In this document: positions 17,542-27,214 of the stretch, piece by piece | How positions within the stretch are numbered: position 1 is the first letter of the stretch | How the letters are laid out: every line of letters starts with the position of its first letter | Assembly: GCF_001713395.1 (NCBI RefSeq) | Contig: NZ_CP016450.1 | Span: 3,564,501 to 3,628,500 of the forward strand | Length of the DNA stretch: 64,000 bases | Reading direction: 5' to 3' | From: Sinorhizobium sp. RAC02 | GTDB taxonomy: Bacteria > Pseudomonadota > Alphaproteobacteria > Rhizobiales > Rhizobiaceae | Program-made: the position numbers and the translations under genes | The notes under the pieces: model-generated | The model's input: only the letters and a program-made list of their open reading frames with translations | The model's database searches: none | Told to the model about the DNA's origin: nothing

Positions 17542-20268
17542 ATGGTCAGCCTCGGCGGCATAGCCCGCAAGTTGTTCGGTTCCTCGAACGATCGTCGCAT
17601 CCGCTCCTATAGTCCGCGTGTCGACGCCATCAATGCGCTGGAACCGCAGATGAAAGCGCTCTCCGACGACGCATTGCGTGCGAAGACCGTGGAATTCCGC
17701 GAGCAGCTCGCCGCGGGCAAGACGCTCGACGACATTCTGGTGCCGGCCTTCGCGGTCGCCCGCGAGGCGGCCTTGCGTGTTCTGGGGTTGCGTCCCTTCG
17801 ACGTCCAGCTGATCGGCGGCATGATCCTGCACGAGAAGTCGATCGCCGAAATGAAGACCGGTGAAGGCAAGACGCTCGTCGCGACGCTTCCCGTCTACTT
17901 GAACGCGCTCGCCGGCAAGGGCGTGCATGTCGTGACCGTCAACGACTATCTCGCCACCCGCGACAGCGCGCTGATGGGCAAGATCTACGGCTTCCTCGGC
18001 ATGACGACCGGCGTCATCATGCACGGGCTTGACGACGACCAGCGCCGCGCGGCCTATGGCTGCGACATCACCTACGCAACGAACAACGAACTCGGCTTCG
18101 ACTATCTGCGCGACAACATGAAGTACGAGCGCGGCCAGATGGTCCAGCGCGGGCACTTCTTTGCCATCGTCGACGAAGTGGATTCGATCCTCGTCGACGA
18201 AGCGCGCACGCCGCTGATCATTTCCGGCCCGCTCGACGACCGCTCCGATCTCTACACCACCATCGATGCCTACATTCCGCTGCTCGATGAAGGGGATTAT
18301 GAGATCGACGAGAAGCAGCGCTCCGCCAACTTCTCGGAAGTCGGCACGGAGAAGCTCGAAAACCTGCTGCGTCAGGCGGGGCTTCTGAAGGGCGAATCGC
18401 TCTATGACGTCGAGAACGTCGCGATCGTGCACCACATCAACAACGCGCTGAAGGCCCACAAGCTCTTCACCCGCGACAAGGACTACATCGTCCGCAACGA
18501 CGAGATCGTCATCATCGACGAGTTCACCGGCCGCATGATGCCGGGCCGCCGCTATTCGGAAGGCCAGCACCAGGCGCTGGAAGCCAAGGAAAAGGTCACG
18601 ATCCAGCCGGAAAACCAGACGCTGGCCTCGATCACCTTCCAGAACTATTTCCGCATGTATTCCAAGCTCGGCGGCATGACGGGTACGGCTTCGACGGAAG
18701 CCGAGGAATTCGGCAACATCTACGGCCTCGACGTCGTGGAGGTACCGACCAACCTGCCGATCAAGCGCCTCGACGAGGACGATGAGGTCTACCGGACCGT
18801 CGAAGAAAAATACAAGGCGATCATCCAGGAGATCAAGGACGCCCGCGAGAAGGGCCAGCCGGTTCTCGTCGGCACGACCTCGATCGAAAAGTCCGAATAC
18901 CTTGCCGAGCGCCTCAAGATGGCCGGCTTCAAGGACTTCCAGGTGCTGAACGCCCGCTACCACGAGCAGGAAGCCTATATCGTTTCGCAGGCCGGCGTAC
19001 CGGGTGCGGTGACGATCGCCACCAACATGGCTGGTCGCGGTACCGACATCCAGCTCGGCGGCAACCTCGAAATGCGTCTCGAGCGCGAGCTTGCCGAGAT
19101 GGAGCCGGGTCCCGAGCGTGACGCCAAGCGCGAATCGGTGATTGCCGAGGTCAAGAAGCTGAAGGAGCAGGCGCTTGCCGGCGGCGGACTCTATGTTCTT
19201 GCCACCGAACGTCACGAAAGCCGCCGCATCGACAACCAGCTGCGCGGTCGTTCCGGCCGTCAGGGCGACCCGGGCCGCTCGAAGTTCTTCCTGTCGCTGC
19301 AGGACGACCTGATGCGCATCTTCGGTTCCGAGCGCATGGATTCCATGCTGCAGAAGCTCGGCCTCAAGGAAGGCGAGGCGATCGTCCATCCCTGGATCAA
19401 CAAGGCACTGGAACGCGCGCAGAAGAAGGTCGAAGCCCGCAACTTCGACATCCGTAAGAACCTCCTGAAGTATGACGACGTGCTGAACGACCAGCGCAAG
19501 GTGATCTTCGAACAGCGCATCGAGCTGATGGACAGCGAGAACCTGTCGGAAATCGTCACCGACATGCGCAACGAAGTGGTCGAGAATCTCGTCCGCCTGA
19601 ACATTCCGGAAAACGCCTATGCCGAGCAGTGGAACGTTGCGGGCCTGAAGGCCGGCGTCGTCGAACAGCTCAATCTCGACCTGCCGATCGAGGCCTGGGC
19701 GGCCGAGGAAGGCATCGACGAGAAGGACATTCTCGAGCGCCTGCACAAGGCAGCCGACGATGCCGCCGCCGACCGTGCCGAACGCTTCGGCGCGGAAATC
19801 ATGACCTATGTCGAGCGCTCCGTGCTGCTCCAGACACTGGACCTTCTGTGGCGCGAGCACATCGTCAACCTCGACCATCTGCGCTCCGTCATCGGCTTCC
19901 GCGGCTATGCCCAGCGTGATCCGTTGCAGGAATACAAGGCGGAAGCCTTCGAACTCTTCCAGGCGCTGCTGGCGAACCTTCGCCAGACGGTCACGGCACA
20001 GCTGATGCGCGTCGAGCTCGTGCGCCAGGCCGCCGATGGACCGGCACCGTCCCTGCCGGCCATGGAAGGCCACCATATCGACGGCACGACCGGCGAGGAC
20101 GATTTCGGCGAAGGCAATGGCGGCGGCTTCATGGCGGTTGGCGTCGAGCCGGAGAACCGCGACCCGAACGATCCGTCGAGCTGGGGCCGCGTCTCGCGCA
20201 ACGAGCCCTGCCCCTGCGGTTCCGGCAAGAAATACAAACATTGCCACGGCGCGTTCGAACAGGCCTGA
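17542..20268 (+). CDS. secA: Preprotein translocase ATPase SecA
   Basis: A 908-residue SecA, the motor that drives preproteins through SecYEG. Walker A MKTGEGKT is at residues 104-111, DEVDS is the Walker B region, and [19 protein letters not shown] and [10 protein letters not shown] are the second-half helicase motifs. A C-terminal zinc tail (C890, C892, C901, H902) for SecB and lipid contact is intact. The ATG at 17542 is chosen; an upstream in-frame start at 17482 gives a non-homologous leader. A strong terminator follows. Confidence 0.98.
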   Translation: MVSLGGIARKLFGSSNDRRIRSYSPRVDAINALEPQMKALSDDALRAKTVEFREQLAAGKTLDDILVPAFAVAREAALRVLGLRPFDVQLIGGMILHEKSIAEMKTGEGKTLVATLPVYLNALAGKGVHVVTVNDYLATRDSALMGKIYGFLGMTTGVIMHGLDDDQRRAAYGCDITYATNNELGFDYLRDNMKYERGQMVQRGHFFAIVDEVDSILVDEARTPLIISGPLDDRSDLYTTIDAYIPLLDEGDYEIDEKQRSANFSEVGTEKLENLLRQAGLLKGESLYDVENVAIVHHINNALKAHKLFTRDKDYIVRNDEIVIIDEFTGRMMPGRRYSEGQHQALEAKEKVTIQPENQTLASITFQNYFRMYSKLGGMTGTASTEAEEFGNIYGLDVVEVPTNLPIKRLDEDDEVYRTVEEKYKAIIQEIKDAREKGQPVLVGTTSIEKSEYLAERLKMAGFKDFQVLNARYHEQEAYIVSQAGVPGAVTIATNMAGRGTDIQLGGNLEMRLERELAEMEPGPERDAKRESVIAEVKKLKEQALAGGGLYVLATERHESRRIDNQLRGRSGRQGDPGRSKFFLSLQDDLMRIFGSERMDSMLQKLGLKEGEAIVHPWINKALERAQKKVEARNFDIRKNLLKYDDVLNDQRKVIFEQRIELMDSENLSEIVTDMRNEVVENLVRLNIPENAYAEQWNVAGLKAGVVEQLNLDLPIEAWAAEEGIDEKDILERLHKAADDAAADRAERFGAEIMTYVERSVLLQTLDLLWREHIVNLDHLRSVIGFRGYAQRDPLQEYKAEAFELFQALLANLRQTVTAQLMRVELVRQAADGPAPSLPAMEGHHIDGTTGEDDFGEGNGGGFMAVGVEPENRDPNDPSSWGRVSRNEPCPCGSGKKYKHCHGAFEQA

Positions 20269-20279
20269 TCGCAAAGACT

Positions 20280-20307
20280 GAAAATGCCGCCTTCGGGCGG
20301 CATTTTC
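20280..20307 (+). terminator. Rho-independent terminator of secA
   Basis: GAAAATGCCGCC, loop TTCG, GGCGGCATTTTC, then TTTG. A 12-bp stem with a stable tetraloop directly after secA. Confidence 0.85.
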
Positions 20308-20412
20308 TTTGTCCGGCCAAGGCGCGTGACGCCGCGATCCAACCGTTTGTTAACCCTGATCTGACAAGACTGACGCTGTTGAGTTCTGCGTAGCGTTTGG
20401 GTTCCTGTGTTG

Positions 20413-21840
20413 ATGGCGGTCATTCAATCGGCTGAGAGGTTGCTGCCATCCGGCCTGCGCGGCAAGGCGGAGCCGCTCACGCGTGCGCTCGCGACGATCC
20501 TGTCCAGCGATGATCCCCGCAACCTCGCCCAGCGCATGGCGCTCATTGCCTTTGCCATCCGGGTTGCCAGCGCTGCCATCGCCTTCCTGACGCAGATCGT
20601 GCTGGCCCGGGTGATGGGCGAGTTCGAATACGGCATCTTCGTTTTCGTCTGGGCGCTCATCGTCATCGTCGGCGACATGTCCTGTCTCGGCTTCCACACG
20701 ACGGTCGTGCGCTTCCTGCCCGACTATGTCGGCCGCAGCGCGCTTGCGGAAATCCGCGGGCTTACCTCCACCGCCCGCATCTTCGCCATTCTGTCCTCGA
20801 CCACGCTTGCGGTGCTCGGGTTCCTCTGCCTCTGGTTTTTCCGCGATTCCTTTGCCAGCTACTACGTCCTGCCGCTGTTCATCGGCCTGTTTTGCATGCC
20901 GATGATCGCGCTCGGCGACGTGCTGGAAAGCACCGCGCGCGCCCATAGCTGGGCGGTGGTGGCGCTGAGCCCCACCTATATCGTCCGCCCGCTGCTGATC
21001 CTCGTCTTCATGGTGCTCGCGGTGACGCTCGGCGCGCCGCATACGGCCCTGACGGCGATGACCGCGGCGCTGGCCGCGACCTACCTCACCACGGTCGTGC
21101 AGTTCTTCAACATCGTCTACCGGCTCGGCAAACGCTATGTCGCAGGCCCGCGCAAGATCGAGTTCTCGCTCTGGATCAAGGCGGCGCTGCCGATCTTCTT
21201 GATCGAAGGGTTCGGCTTCCTGCTTACCAATTCCGACGTCATCGTCGTCGGTCTCTTCCTCGATCCGGAAAGTGTGGCCATCTATTTCGCCGCGGCAAAA
21301 ACCATGGCGCTCGTGCACTTCGTGTTCTTCTCCGTAAAGGCCGCCGCAGCCCCGCGTTTTTCGGCCATGTTCTCCGCGGGTGACCGCGTAGCCCTTGCGC
21401 GCTTTGCCGGTGAAACTGTGCGCTGGAGTTTCTGGCCGTCGCTCGTCGTTGGCGGCGTGGTGCTGCTGTCTGGCCATCTGCTGCTGTCGCTCTTCGGGCC
21501 GGCTTTCACGGCCGGCTGGAGCCTGATGTTCATTCTCTTTGCCGGCATTCTCGCCAAGGCGCTTGTGGGGCCGGGCGAAGTGCTGCTCACCATGTGCGGT
21601 GAACAGCGGCTCTGTGTCGGCGTCTATGCCGTGGCGCTTACGGCAAACATCCTCTTCAACGTCACGCTCATTCCGCTCTTCGGCCTGACGGGCGCCGCCA
21701 TCGCGACGGCGGGCGCCATGGTCGTCGAGGCGCTGCTTTTGCACATCGTGGTGCGCACCAAACTTTCCATCATTCTCTTCGCCTTCGCCAATCCGGTGAA
21801 GGCGAGCCTCGTCAACGGGATGGACCATCATGACCGATAG
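20413..21840 (+). CDS. Polysaccharide flippase-like membrane protein (MOP/Wzx superfamily)
   Basis: A 475-residue integral membrane protein with about 12-14 hydrophobic helices and the MATE/Wzx-like pattern: FAIRVASAAIAFLTQIVLARVMGEFEYGIF near the N-terminus is typical of lipopolysaccharide/exopolysaccharide flippases. It would move lipid-linked sugar units across the inner membrane. ATG at 20413 is chosen over GTG at 20407. Its end overlaps the next gene by 11 bases, so the two are coupled. No glycosyltransferase cluster is nearby. Confidence 0.88.
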   Translation: MAVIQSAERLLPSGLRGKAEPLTRALATILSSDDPRNLAQRMALIAFAIRVASAAIAFLTQIVLARVMGEFEYGIFVFVWALIVIVGDMSCLGFHTTVVRFLPDYVGRSALAEIRGLTSTARIFAILSSTTLAVLGFLCLWFFRDSFASYYVLPLFIGLFCMPMIALGDVLESTARAHSWAVVALSPTYIVRPLLILVFMVLAVTLGAPHTALTAMTAALAATYLTTVVQFFNIVYRLGKRYVAGPRKIEFSLWIKAALPIFLIEGFGFLLTNSDVIVVGLFLDPESVAIYFAAAKTMALVHFVFFSVKAAAAPRFSAMFSAGDRVALARFAGETVRWSFWPSLVVGGVVLLSGHLLLSLFGPAFTAGWSLMFILFAGILAKALVGPGEVLLTMCGEQRLCVGVYAVALTANILFNVTLIPLFGLTGAAIATAGAMVVEALLLHIVVRTKLSIILFAFANPVKASLVNGMDHHDR

Positions 21841-23101
21841 CCACGGCATCGACCACGCCATCGCGGCAGGGCGCGCCCAGGCCGCTATCCCGCCAGCCCC
21901 GCCACTGGCACAACCGCCGGCCGACCAGCGTTTCATCGTCGGGCGGCCGGGCCGCTCGCTGGCGCTCTATCCGGCAACGGCGGGCTATGAGCTGCAGCAG
22001 GAACTCGATTTCCTGTCGAACCGCGTCATGGAGCCGAACGTCTTCTTTACGGGACGGTTCCTGGCGCCGGCCATGCCGCGCCTGGAGGATCGCACCGTGC
22101 GGCTCTCGGTCATCCGCGACGAGGGCGACGGGCGCAGCCGCATGCGTTTCCTGATGCCGTTCTCCGTGGAAAAGCCGGGTTTCTCCATCGGCTCCAGCAT
22201 CCTGCGTGCCTGGTCGAACCCGTTTGGGCCGCTCGGCACGCCGCTCGTCGATGCCGAGGATGCGGCTGAAACGCTGGACAATTTCCTCGAAGCGCTCGGT
22301 GGGCCGGGCACTGGCCTGCCGCCGATCCTCGTCCTGCCGGACCTGCGCCTCAACGGTGCCTTCGCCCAGTTGCTGCGCGCGGTCGCGATCGGCCGCAACC
22401 TGCCGGTCACCATCACCGATACCTATCGTCGGCCGATGCTGGACAGCCTGCTCGATGGCCAGACCTATCTGCAGAATGCCATCTCGCCCGAGCATTTCCG
22501 CGAGCTGCGCCGGCAATGGCGCCGGCTCGATGCAATGGGCGAGCTCAGCTACAATGTCGCCCGCCAGCCCGCCGACATCCGCCTGCGCATGGAAGAATTC
22601 CTGCTGCTCGAGGCGGCCGGCTGGAAGGGACGCGGCCGCACGGCGATGATCAACGACCGGTATCGCGCCGCCTTTGCCCGCGAGGCGATCAGCAATCTTG
22701 CGGAAACCGACGGCGTGCGCATCCACACGCTCGATCTCGACGGGCGCGCCATCGCCTCGATGATCGTCTTCATGACGGGCGGCGAGGCCTATACGTGGAA
22801 GACGGCCTATGACGAGGCGTTTGCGAAATATTCGCCCGGCAAGCTGCTCGTCGCGGAACTGACCGAATGGCACCTCGACGACGCGAACATCGCGCGGTCG
22901 GATTCCTGTGCGGTGCCGGACCATCCGGTCATGAGCCGCTTCTGGGAAGAGCGCGAGGACATGGGTACGCTCGTCGTCGGGCTGCAACAGAACCGTGACC
23001 GCGACGTCCGCCAGACGGCGGCACAGCTTCACCTTTACCGCAACACGCGCAATGTCGCGCGGCTGCTGCGCGACAAGATCCGGTCGCTGGCGCGGCGTTA
23101 G
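21830..23101 (+). CDS. GNAT acetyltransferase of the CelD/BcsL (BioF2-like) type
   Basis: A 423-residue protein. After a Pro/Ala-rich start, residues from about 60 show the ELDFLSNRVMEPNVFF signature of CelD/BcsL proteins, and the C-terminal half (LLLEAAGWKGR..TA....R.A...F...A...) is the Acetyltransf_6 domain. These proteins are usually tied to extracellular polysaccharide synthesis. The 11-base overlap with the flippase gene supports one functional unit, perhaps decorating and exporting a polysaccharide. Direct substrate unknown. Confidence 0.88.
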   Translation: MTDSHGIDHAIAAGRAQAAIPPAPPLAQPPADQRFIVGRPGRSLALYPATAGYELQQELDFLSNRVMEPNVFFTGRFLAPAMPRLEDRTVRLSVIRDEGDGRSRMRFLMPFSVEKPGFSIGSSILRAWSNPFGPLGTPLVDAEDAAETLDNFLEALGGPGTGLPPILVLPDLRLNGAFAQLLRAVAIGRNLPVTITDTYRRPMLDSLLDGQTYLQNAISPEHFRELRRQWRRLDAMGELSYNVARQPADIRLRMEEFLLLEAAGWKGRGRTAMINDRYRAAFAREAISNLAETDGVRIHTLDLDGRAIASMIVFMTGGEAYTWKTAYDEAFAKYSPGKLLVAELTEWHLDDANIARSDSCAVPDHPVMSRFWEEREDMGTLVVGLQQNRDRDVRQTAAQLHLYRNTRNVARLLRDKIRSLARR

Positions 23102-23125
23102 ACGCGTCCGCTTTTCGTGTTTGAC

Positions 23126-23169
23126 GTAATTCCAAACGCTAAACCGCTGCGCACCTTTGCCGGAATTGC
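23126..23169 (+). repeat. Dispersed hairpin element, copy 2
   Basis: Outer arms GTAATTCC and GGAATTGC (one G-U pair as RNA), inner arms GCTAAA and TTTGC. It lies between two convergent genes and ends one base before the stop codon of the acyl-CoA synthetase gene on the other strand. Confidence 0.75.
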
Positions 23170-23170
23170 T

Positions 23171-24814
23171 CTAGGCCGCGAACGGCGCCTCTTCCGCCGC
23201 GCGCTTGCGCAGCAGGTGGCGGATGACCTTGCCGGAGGTCGTCAGTGGCAGGGATTCGACGAAATCCACTTCGCGGGGATATTCGTGCATGGAAAGCCGT
23301 GATTTCACCCAGTCGCGGATGTCGGAGGCGAGCGCTTCCGAGGGTGCCTCTCCCGGGCGCAGCATGACATAGGCCTTGACGATCTCGGTGCGAACCGGAT
23401 CCGGTTTGCCGACGGCGGCGGCAAGCTGCACGGCCGGATGACCGGCGAGGCAATCCTCGATCTCGCTCGGGCCGATGCGGTAGCCGGAGGAGGTGATGAC
23501 ATCGTCGTCGCGGCCGAAGAAGGTGACGTAGCCTTCCTCGTCCATGCGGCCGAGGTCGCCGGTCGTCATCCAGTCACCGATGAATTTTTCCGCCGTCGCC
23601 GTCTCGTTTCTCCAGTAGCCGAGGAACATCACGGGATCGGGCCGTTTGACCGCGACCTGGCCGACCGTGTCGCGTGGCACTTCCCGGCCCTCGGCGTCGA
23701 TGATCGCGACGGCATGGCCGGGCACCGCCTTGCCGATCGGGCCGGGCCGCGACACGCCGAGCTTGCCGATCGAGCCGAGCACGATGTTGCACTCGGTCTG
23801 GCCGTAGAATTCGTTGATGGTGATGCCGAGCGTGTCGCGGACCCACTCCCAGGTCTCGCGGCCGAGCGATTCGCCGGCCGAGCCGATGGTGCGCAGGTTC
23901 AGCCGATATTTTTCGCGCGGGTTTGCGACGCTCTTCATCAGCCGCAGCGCCGTCGGCGGGATGAAGGCATTGCGCACGTCCATGTCCTGCATGATGCGGT
24001 AGGCCATGTCCGGATCGAATTTCTGCCCTGGCGAGGAGACGACCGGCACGCCGAGCAGCAGGGCCGGCAGCAGCACGTTGAGCAGGCCCCCCGCCCAGGC
24101 CCAGTCGGAGGGCGTCCAGATGCGGTCGCCCGGCTGCGGCAGGAACTCGTGATGCATCTGGAAACCCGGCACATGGCCGAGCAGCACCCGGTGGCCATGC
24201 AGGGCACCCTTCGGCGGGCCGGTCGTGCCCGAGGTATAGATCATCATCGCCGGGTCGTCCGGGCCGCTGTCGACCGCCTCGAACGGACCGGCGTGGCGGT
24301 CGACGAGGTCCTGAAAGGACTTCGCTGCCGGATCGCCGACCGGTTCGATCGTGATCACCAGATCAAGAGTCGGCAGCTCCGGCCGGATCGGCTGCAAACG
24401 GTCGAAACCGAAATGGTTGGTGACGATCGCCTTCGCCTCGGCGTTCTTCAGCCGGTAGAGCAGGGCATCGGCGCCGAACAGCAAGGCGAGCGGCAGGGCA
24501 ATGGCGCCAAGTTTGTAGGTCGCCAGGTGCGCGATGACCGTCTCGAAACCCTGCGGCAGGAGGATCGCGACGCGGTCACCCCGGCTGACGCCTTCCGCAG
24601 CAAGCGCCGCCGCAAACGCGTCGGAGCGTGCGGCAAGCTCGCCATAGGTCATCGAAAGCGGCGGCGCATCCGGGCGGAAATGCTGAAGGCAGATACGCTC
24701 CGGTTCACGCTCGGCCCAGGCATTGGATACAGCGGTGCCGATGTTGAACCGTTCCGGGATATTCCAGCGGAAATCCCGGTACAGCGCATCATAGGTCGAT
24801 CTCTCGGCGAGCAT
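23171..24814 (-). CDS. Acyl-CoA synthetase (AMP-forming)
   Basis: A 547-residue ANL-superfamily enzyme that activates a carboxylic acid through an acyl-adenylate. The P-loop YTSGTTGPPKG, the FYGQTE motif, TGDLG and the final catalytic lysine in TTSGKVIR are all present. The TPSDWAWAGGLLNVLLPALLLGVPV block resembles medium/short-chain acyl-CoA synthetases with a propionate/benzoate-like pocket, so the substrate is uncertain. Start at 24814 is preferred over a GTG at 24844 because the family begins near this point. It is not adjacent to beta-oxidation genes. Confidence 0.93.
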   Translation of the reverse strand: MLAERSTYDALYRDFRWNIPERFNIGTAVSNAWAEREPERICLQHFRPDAPPLSMTYGELAARSDAFAAALAAEGVSRGDRVAILLPQGFETVIAHLATYKLGAIALPLALLFGADALLYRLKNAEAKAIVTNHFGFDRLQPIRPELPTLDLVITIEPVGDPAAKSFQDLVDRHAGPFEAVDSGPDDPAMMIYTSGTTGPPKGALHGHRVLLGHVPGFQMHHEFLPQPGDRIWTPSDWAWAGGLLNVLLPALLLGVPVVSSPGQKFDPDMAYRIMQDMDVRNAFIPPTALRLMKSVANPREKYRLNLRTIGSAGESLGRETWEWVRDTLGITINEFYGQTECNIVLGSIGKLGVSRPGPIGKAVPGHAVAIIDAEGREVPRDTVGQVAVKRPDPVMFLGYWRNETATAEKFIGDWMTTGDLGRMDEEGYVTFFGRDDDVITSSGYRIGPSEIEDCLAGHPAVQLAAAVGKPDPVRTEIVKAYVMLRPGEAPSEALASDIRDWVKSRLSMHEYPREVDFVESLPLTTSGKVIRHLLRKRAAEEAPFAA

Positions 24815-24888
24815 CCGGCGGCACTCCAGTTTGCTGCATTGCACCTAGCATTCCGGAGGGGCAGCCCGCAATGGCGCCTTTGTGGGGG

Positions 24889-25152
24889 TCAGAGCCAGGA
24901 CAGGCGGTTGTCCACGCTGCTGACATTCGCAATGGACGCCGCGATTGCCGTCGCGCGCTCCGCCTCCTGCGGGGAGCTGATGTTGCCTGACAGAATGATC
25001 CGCGTGCCCTCGCAGGTCACGGTTACATCGGACGCATCCACGTCGCCGGCGACGGACAGGGCGTCAGCGACCGCCTGTTCGAGCCAGGCGGGGTGTGGTG
25101 CTTCGAAGTGTTCGGGTGGTTCACCCTTGAAGGTACCTTCTTTGAAGACCAT
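24889..25152 (-). CDS. Small BON-domain protein
   Basis: An 87-residue protein with one BON domain (about residues 24-85): LEQAVADALS..., DVTVTCEGTRIILSGNISSPQEAERA, then VSSVDNRL. BON domains bind phospholipid or protein partners and are usually in envelope proteins, but no signal peptide is visible here, so this copy is probably cytoplasmic. It lies 74 bp upstream of the acyl-CoA synthetase gene on the same strand. Confidence 0.88.
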   Translation of the reverse strand: MVFKEGTFKGEPPEHFEAPHPAWLEQAVADALSVAGDVDASDVTVTCEGTRIILSGNISSPQEAERATAIAASIANVSSVDNRLSWL

Positions 25153-25321
25153 GGAACGCTCCTGTGGTTGACTGAATGGAAACGCGGAAGGGGAGGATTT
25201 GTTCGGTGCTGTTTAGGGATGATTAGGACTGTTCCGAAGTCGGACAGATCCGCCCCGAATTGGGAGTTGTTGGCCTGTTTGGCGCAGGCTAAGCATCGGC
25301 TATCGCAACCGGGGATAGAGT

Positions 25322-26212
25322 ATGAGTAATATCAATATTAGGGGTTTCTCTTTGAAATCCGGCGCAAATTTCAACAAATTCGTTTCTGAAAAGTTGCAGA
25401 CAATCCTGGATTATGATCGCGAAGTTGCAAAGCCGACCTACCTCGAGTTTCGCGACGACAGCAAGAACTACATGAAGTTCAGCGGTACGAACCTGACGTA
25501 CAAGGTCGTGGGTGGGGAAGTTTTTGGTGTCACCGGCGGCACGATCACGGCTTTCAAGGCCGTCTCCGACGGCATCGCCGTCCTCGACGTCACCAACCTT
25601 TCGCTGACGGGCAAGGCCTTGACGGCGGCGATCGACAGCGGCAGCACCGCGAAATTCCTCAACGCCTTCCTGTCCGGTGACGATGTCATCAAGGCGACCA
25701 ACTATGCCGACGTCTTCTGGGGCGGCAATGGCAATGACACGCTCTACGGCTACAACGGCAACGACACGATGTCCGGCGGCAATGGCGTGGACAAGCTCTA
25801 CGGTGGCGCTGGCAACGACACGCTGAAGGGTGATGCCGGCAATGACCGGCTGGAGGGTGGTGTCGGCGCGGACAAGCTCTATGGCGGTGCCGGTGCCGAT
25901 ACCTTCGTCTTCCTCTCGGTGCAGGATTCGACGGTTGCTGCGAGCGGGCGCGACACGATCTTCGATTTCAGTCAGAAGGAAAAAGACAGGATCGACCTCA
26001 AGGCGATCGACGCCGATGCCACGCTTGCCAAGGACCAGGCGTTCTCCTTCATCGGCAACAAGGCCTTCTCGAAGGATGCCGGCGAACTTCGTTACGTGAA
26101 GACTGGTGGCGACACCTATATTCAGGGGGACGTGAACGGCGATGGCAAGGCGGATTTTTCGATTGTGGTGGACGCGTCCATCACCTTCACCAAGGCAGAT
26201 TTCATTCTCTGA
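25322..26212 (+). CDS. RTX-type calcium-binding protein
   Basis: A 296-residue protein with about seven glycine-rich nonapeptides (GGxGxDxLY type) at residues 134-196, the calcium-binding parallel beta-roll of type I secreted proteins. After the roll come AGADTFVF, DTIFDFSQKEKDRIDL, and an EF-hand-like DVNGDGKADF; the C-terminus FTKADFIL is the expected uncleaved secretion signal. The N-terminal 130 residues match no family known to me. No ABC/MFP type I exporter is in the window. The first 100 bases are more AT-rich than neighbours. Confidence 0.92.
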   Translation: MSNINIRGFSLKSGANFNKFVSEKLQTILDYDREVAKPTYLEFRDDSKNYMKFSGTNLTYKVVGGEVFGVTGGTITAFKAVSDGIAVLDVTNLSLTGKALTAAIDSGSTAKFLNAFLSGDDVIKATNYADVFWGGNGNDTLYGYNGNDTMSGGNGVDKLYGGAGNDTLKGDAGNDRLEGGVGADKLYGGAGADTFVFLSVQDSTVAASGRDTIFDFSQKEKDRIDLKAIDADATLAKDQAFSFIGNKAFSKDAGELRYVKTGGDTYIQGDVNGDGKADFSIVVDASITFTKADFIL

Positions 26213-26227
26213 TCATCGCCCGCGGGC

Positions 26228-26253
26228 GGCCCCGTATTTCCGTTTATGGGGCC
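26228..26253 (+). terminator. Hairpin after the RTX gene
   Basis: GGCCCCGTA, 8-nt loop, TATGGGGCC (one G-U pair), 15 bp after the RTX stop. It is followed by TAAAATGG rather than a T-run, so it is a plausible but imperfect terminator. Confidence 0.5.
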
Positions 26254-26265
26254 TAAAATGGTTGA

Positions 26266-26296
26266 GACCCAAGAGCGTGCACATCGCTCTCGGGTC
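26266..26296. repeat. Second hairpin downstream of the RTX gene
   Basis: GACCC, AA, GAGCG, 7-nt loop, CGCTC, TC, GGGTC: a 10-bp stem with a 2x2 internal loop. It is part of an apparently gene-free, highly foldable stretch between the RTX stop and the pseudogene. Runs of C5 and G5 that could pair further continue to about 26345, and an A6-T6 palindrome stands at 26370-26384. Confidence 0.55.
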
Positions 26297-26487
26297 CCCC
26301 TCACAACCGCATCCGGGGGTGTCTGCGGCTGCCCCCGTAAAATGCGGCACAGCAAAATTTGTTCCCGCTAAAAAATGATTTTTTGCAGGCTGCCCCGAAT
26401 TTCGGCTTCCGTAGACGGGGATGTGATCGCGCTGAGGCCAAACCCAACAAGGCGCGGACGATAGGTTTTGATCGTCTGTCGGGTGCT

Positions 26488-27214
26488 TCAGCCGAGGGTC
26501 ACGACCAAACCAGCTGCCGCAAAGCCCCGGGCGTAGTCTCCGAGCGGTGGGTACCATCCGGCACCTTGCGGCCCGGTCCCCCCAGGCGATTCGTTTATTG
26601 GCCAGGTGCCATTTGTTGAATTTTTCGCCGGCCCGCGCCGGGTAGTCCTGCAATTTGCAAAACACGTTCAGCCATGGATCGGCCGCCCAGACATCGACGG
26701 AAAGCGGACTTCCCGCCAACTCTTCCACTGTATTGTTCCCCAAATTCGCACATTTGACGCGCGGTCCGACAGCGCAGAAAACGTGGTCCGCCGGTGCCGC
26801 CAAAGAGACCAACGCCACTGGCGCAGGTTTTGGCTCCCCCAGCCTGACCCAGGCACTTGCTGCCGCGATCATTGCAAGTTCGCCGCAATTTGCCGCGACG
26901 GGACGCATACGAAGAAGCGCCTTCCCATCGCGCAAGAAATGGGTCGTCGGAATACCAAAACGTTCACGGAACCCGCCGAGCTGGCGAAGAGCAGCGCGCA
27001 GCTGATCTCCATGCGCCTGGTCGCTCTCGTCAAATGTCGCATCGAATTCCACCGGCGCATAGTTGTGCTGATTGGCGGCAAATGCGGAGTTTCCGTCTAA
27101 GTGGAGTTTGTTGCTGGATTTATATCCTGCTGCGTAAATATCTCTCGCAGCGCTAAAGCCAGTGCTAGCTGCTACCATGAAGGACATTGCGGCAAGCTCC
27201 CCTTTGAAAAACAA
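26488..27214 (-). pseudogene. Frameshifted gene for a putative papain-like (Cys-His-Asp) protein
   Basis: The upstream 210 residues from 27214 read as a coherent protein with C110 (NCGE), H144 (DHVF) and D174 or D179 (VDVWAADPW) in the order and spacing of a papain/transglutaminase-like triad, then a C..Y......K.W....KRI segment. At six C residues (26578-26583) the frame passes into Arg/Pro-rich, non-protein-like sequence. Removing one base there yields a continuous ending (TGPQGAGWYPPLGDYARGF...) with a stop at 26488. This suggests a frameshift mutation or a sequencing error. The family is not named; effectors and deamidases use such triads. No secretion signal is evident. Confidence 0.5.

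Noticed and set aside
17458..20274. Very long open frame (over 900 codons) on the strand opposite secA
   Set aside because: It is the exact antisense shadow of secA, caused by GC-rich third positions; it has no recognisable domain.
20350..21936. Open frame of about 530 codons opposite the flippase gene
   Set aside because: Low-complexity Arg/Glu/His-rich antisense shadow.
25730..25920. Tandem GGCGGC-AACGAC type DNA repeat
   Set aside because: It is explained by RTX nonapeptide codons inside the calcium-binding protein.
26213..27214. A complete 333-residue protein in one frame
   Set aside because: The last 120 residues are Arg/Pro/Cys-rich and unlike a folded protein, whereas another frame gives a natural ending; treated as a frameshifted gene.
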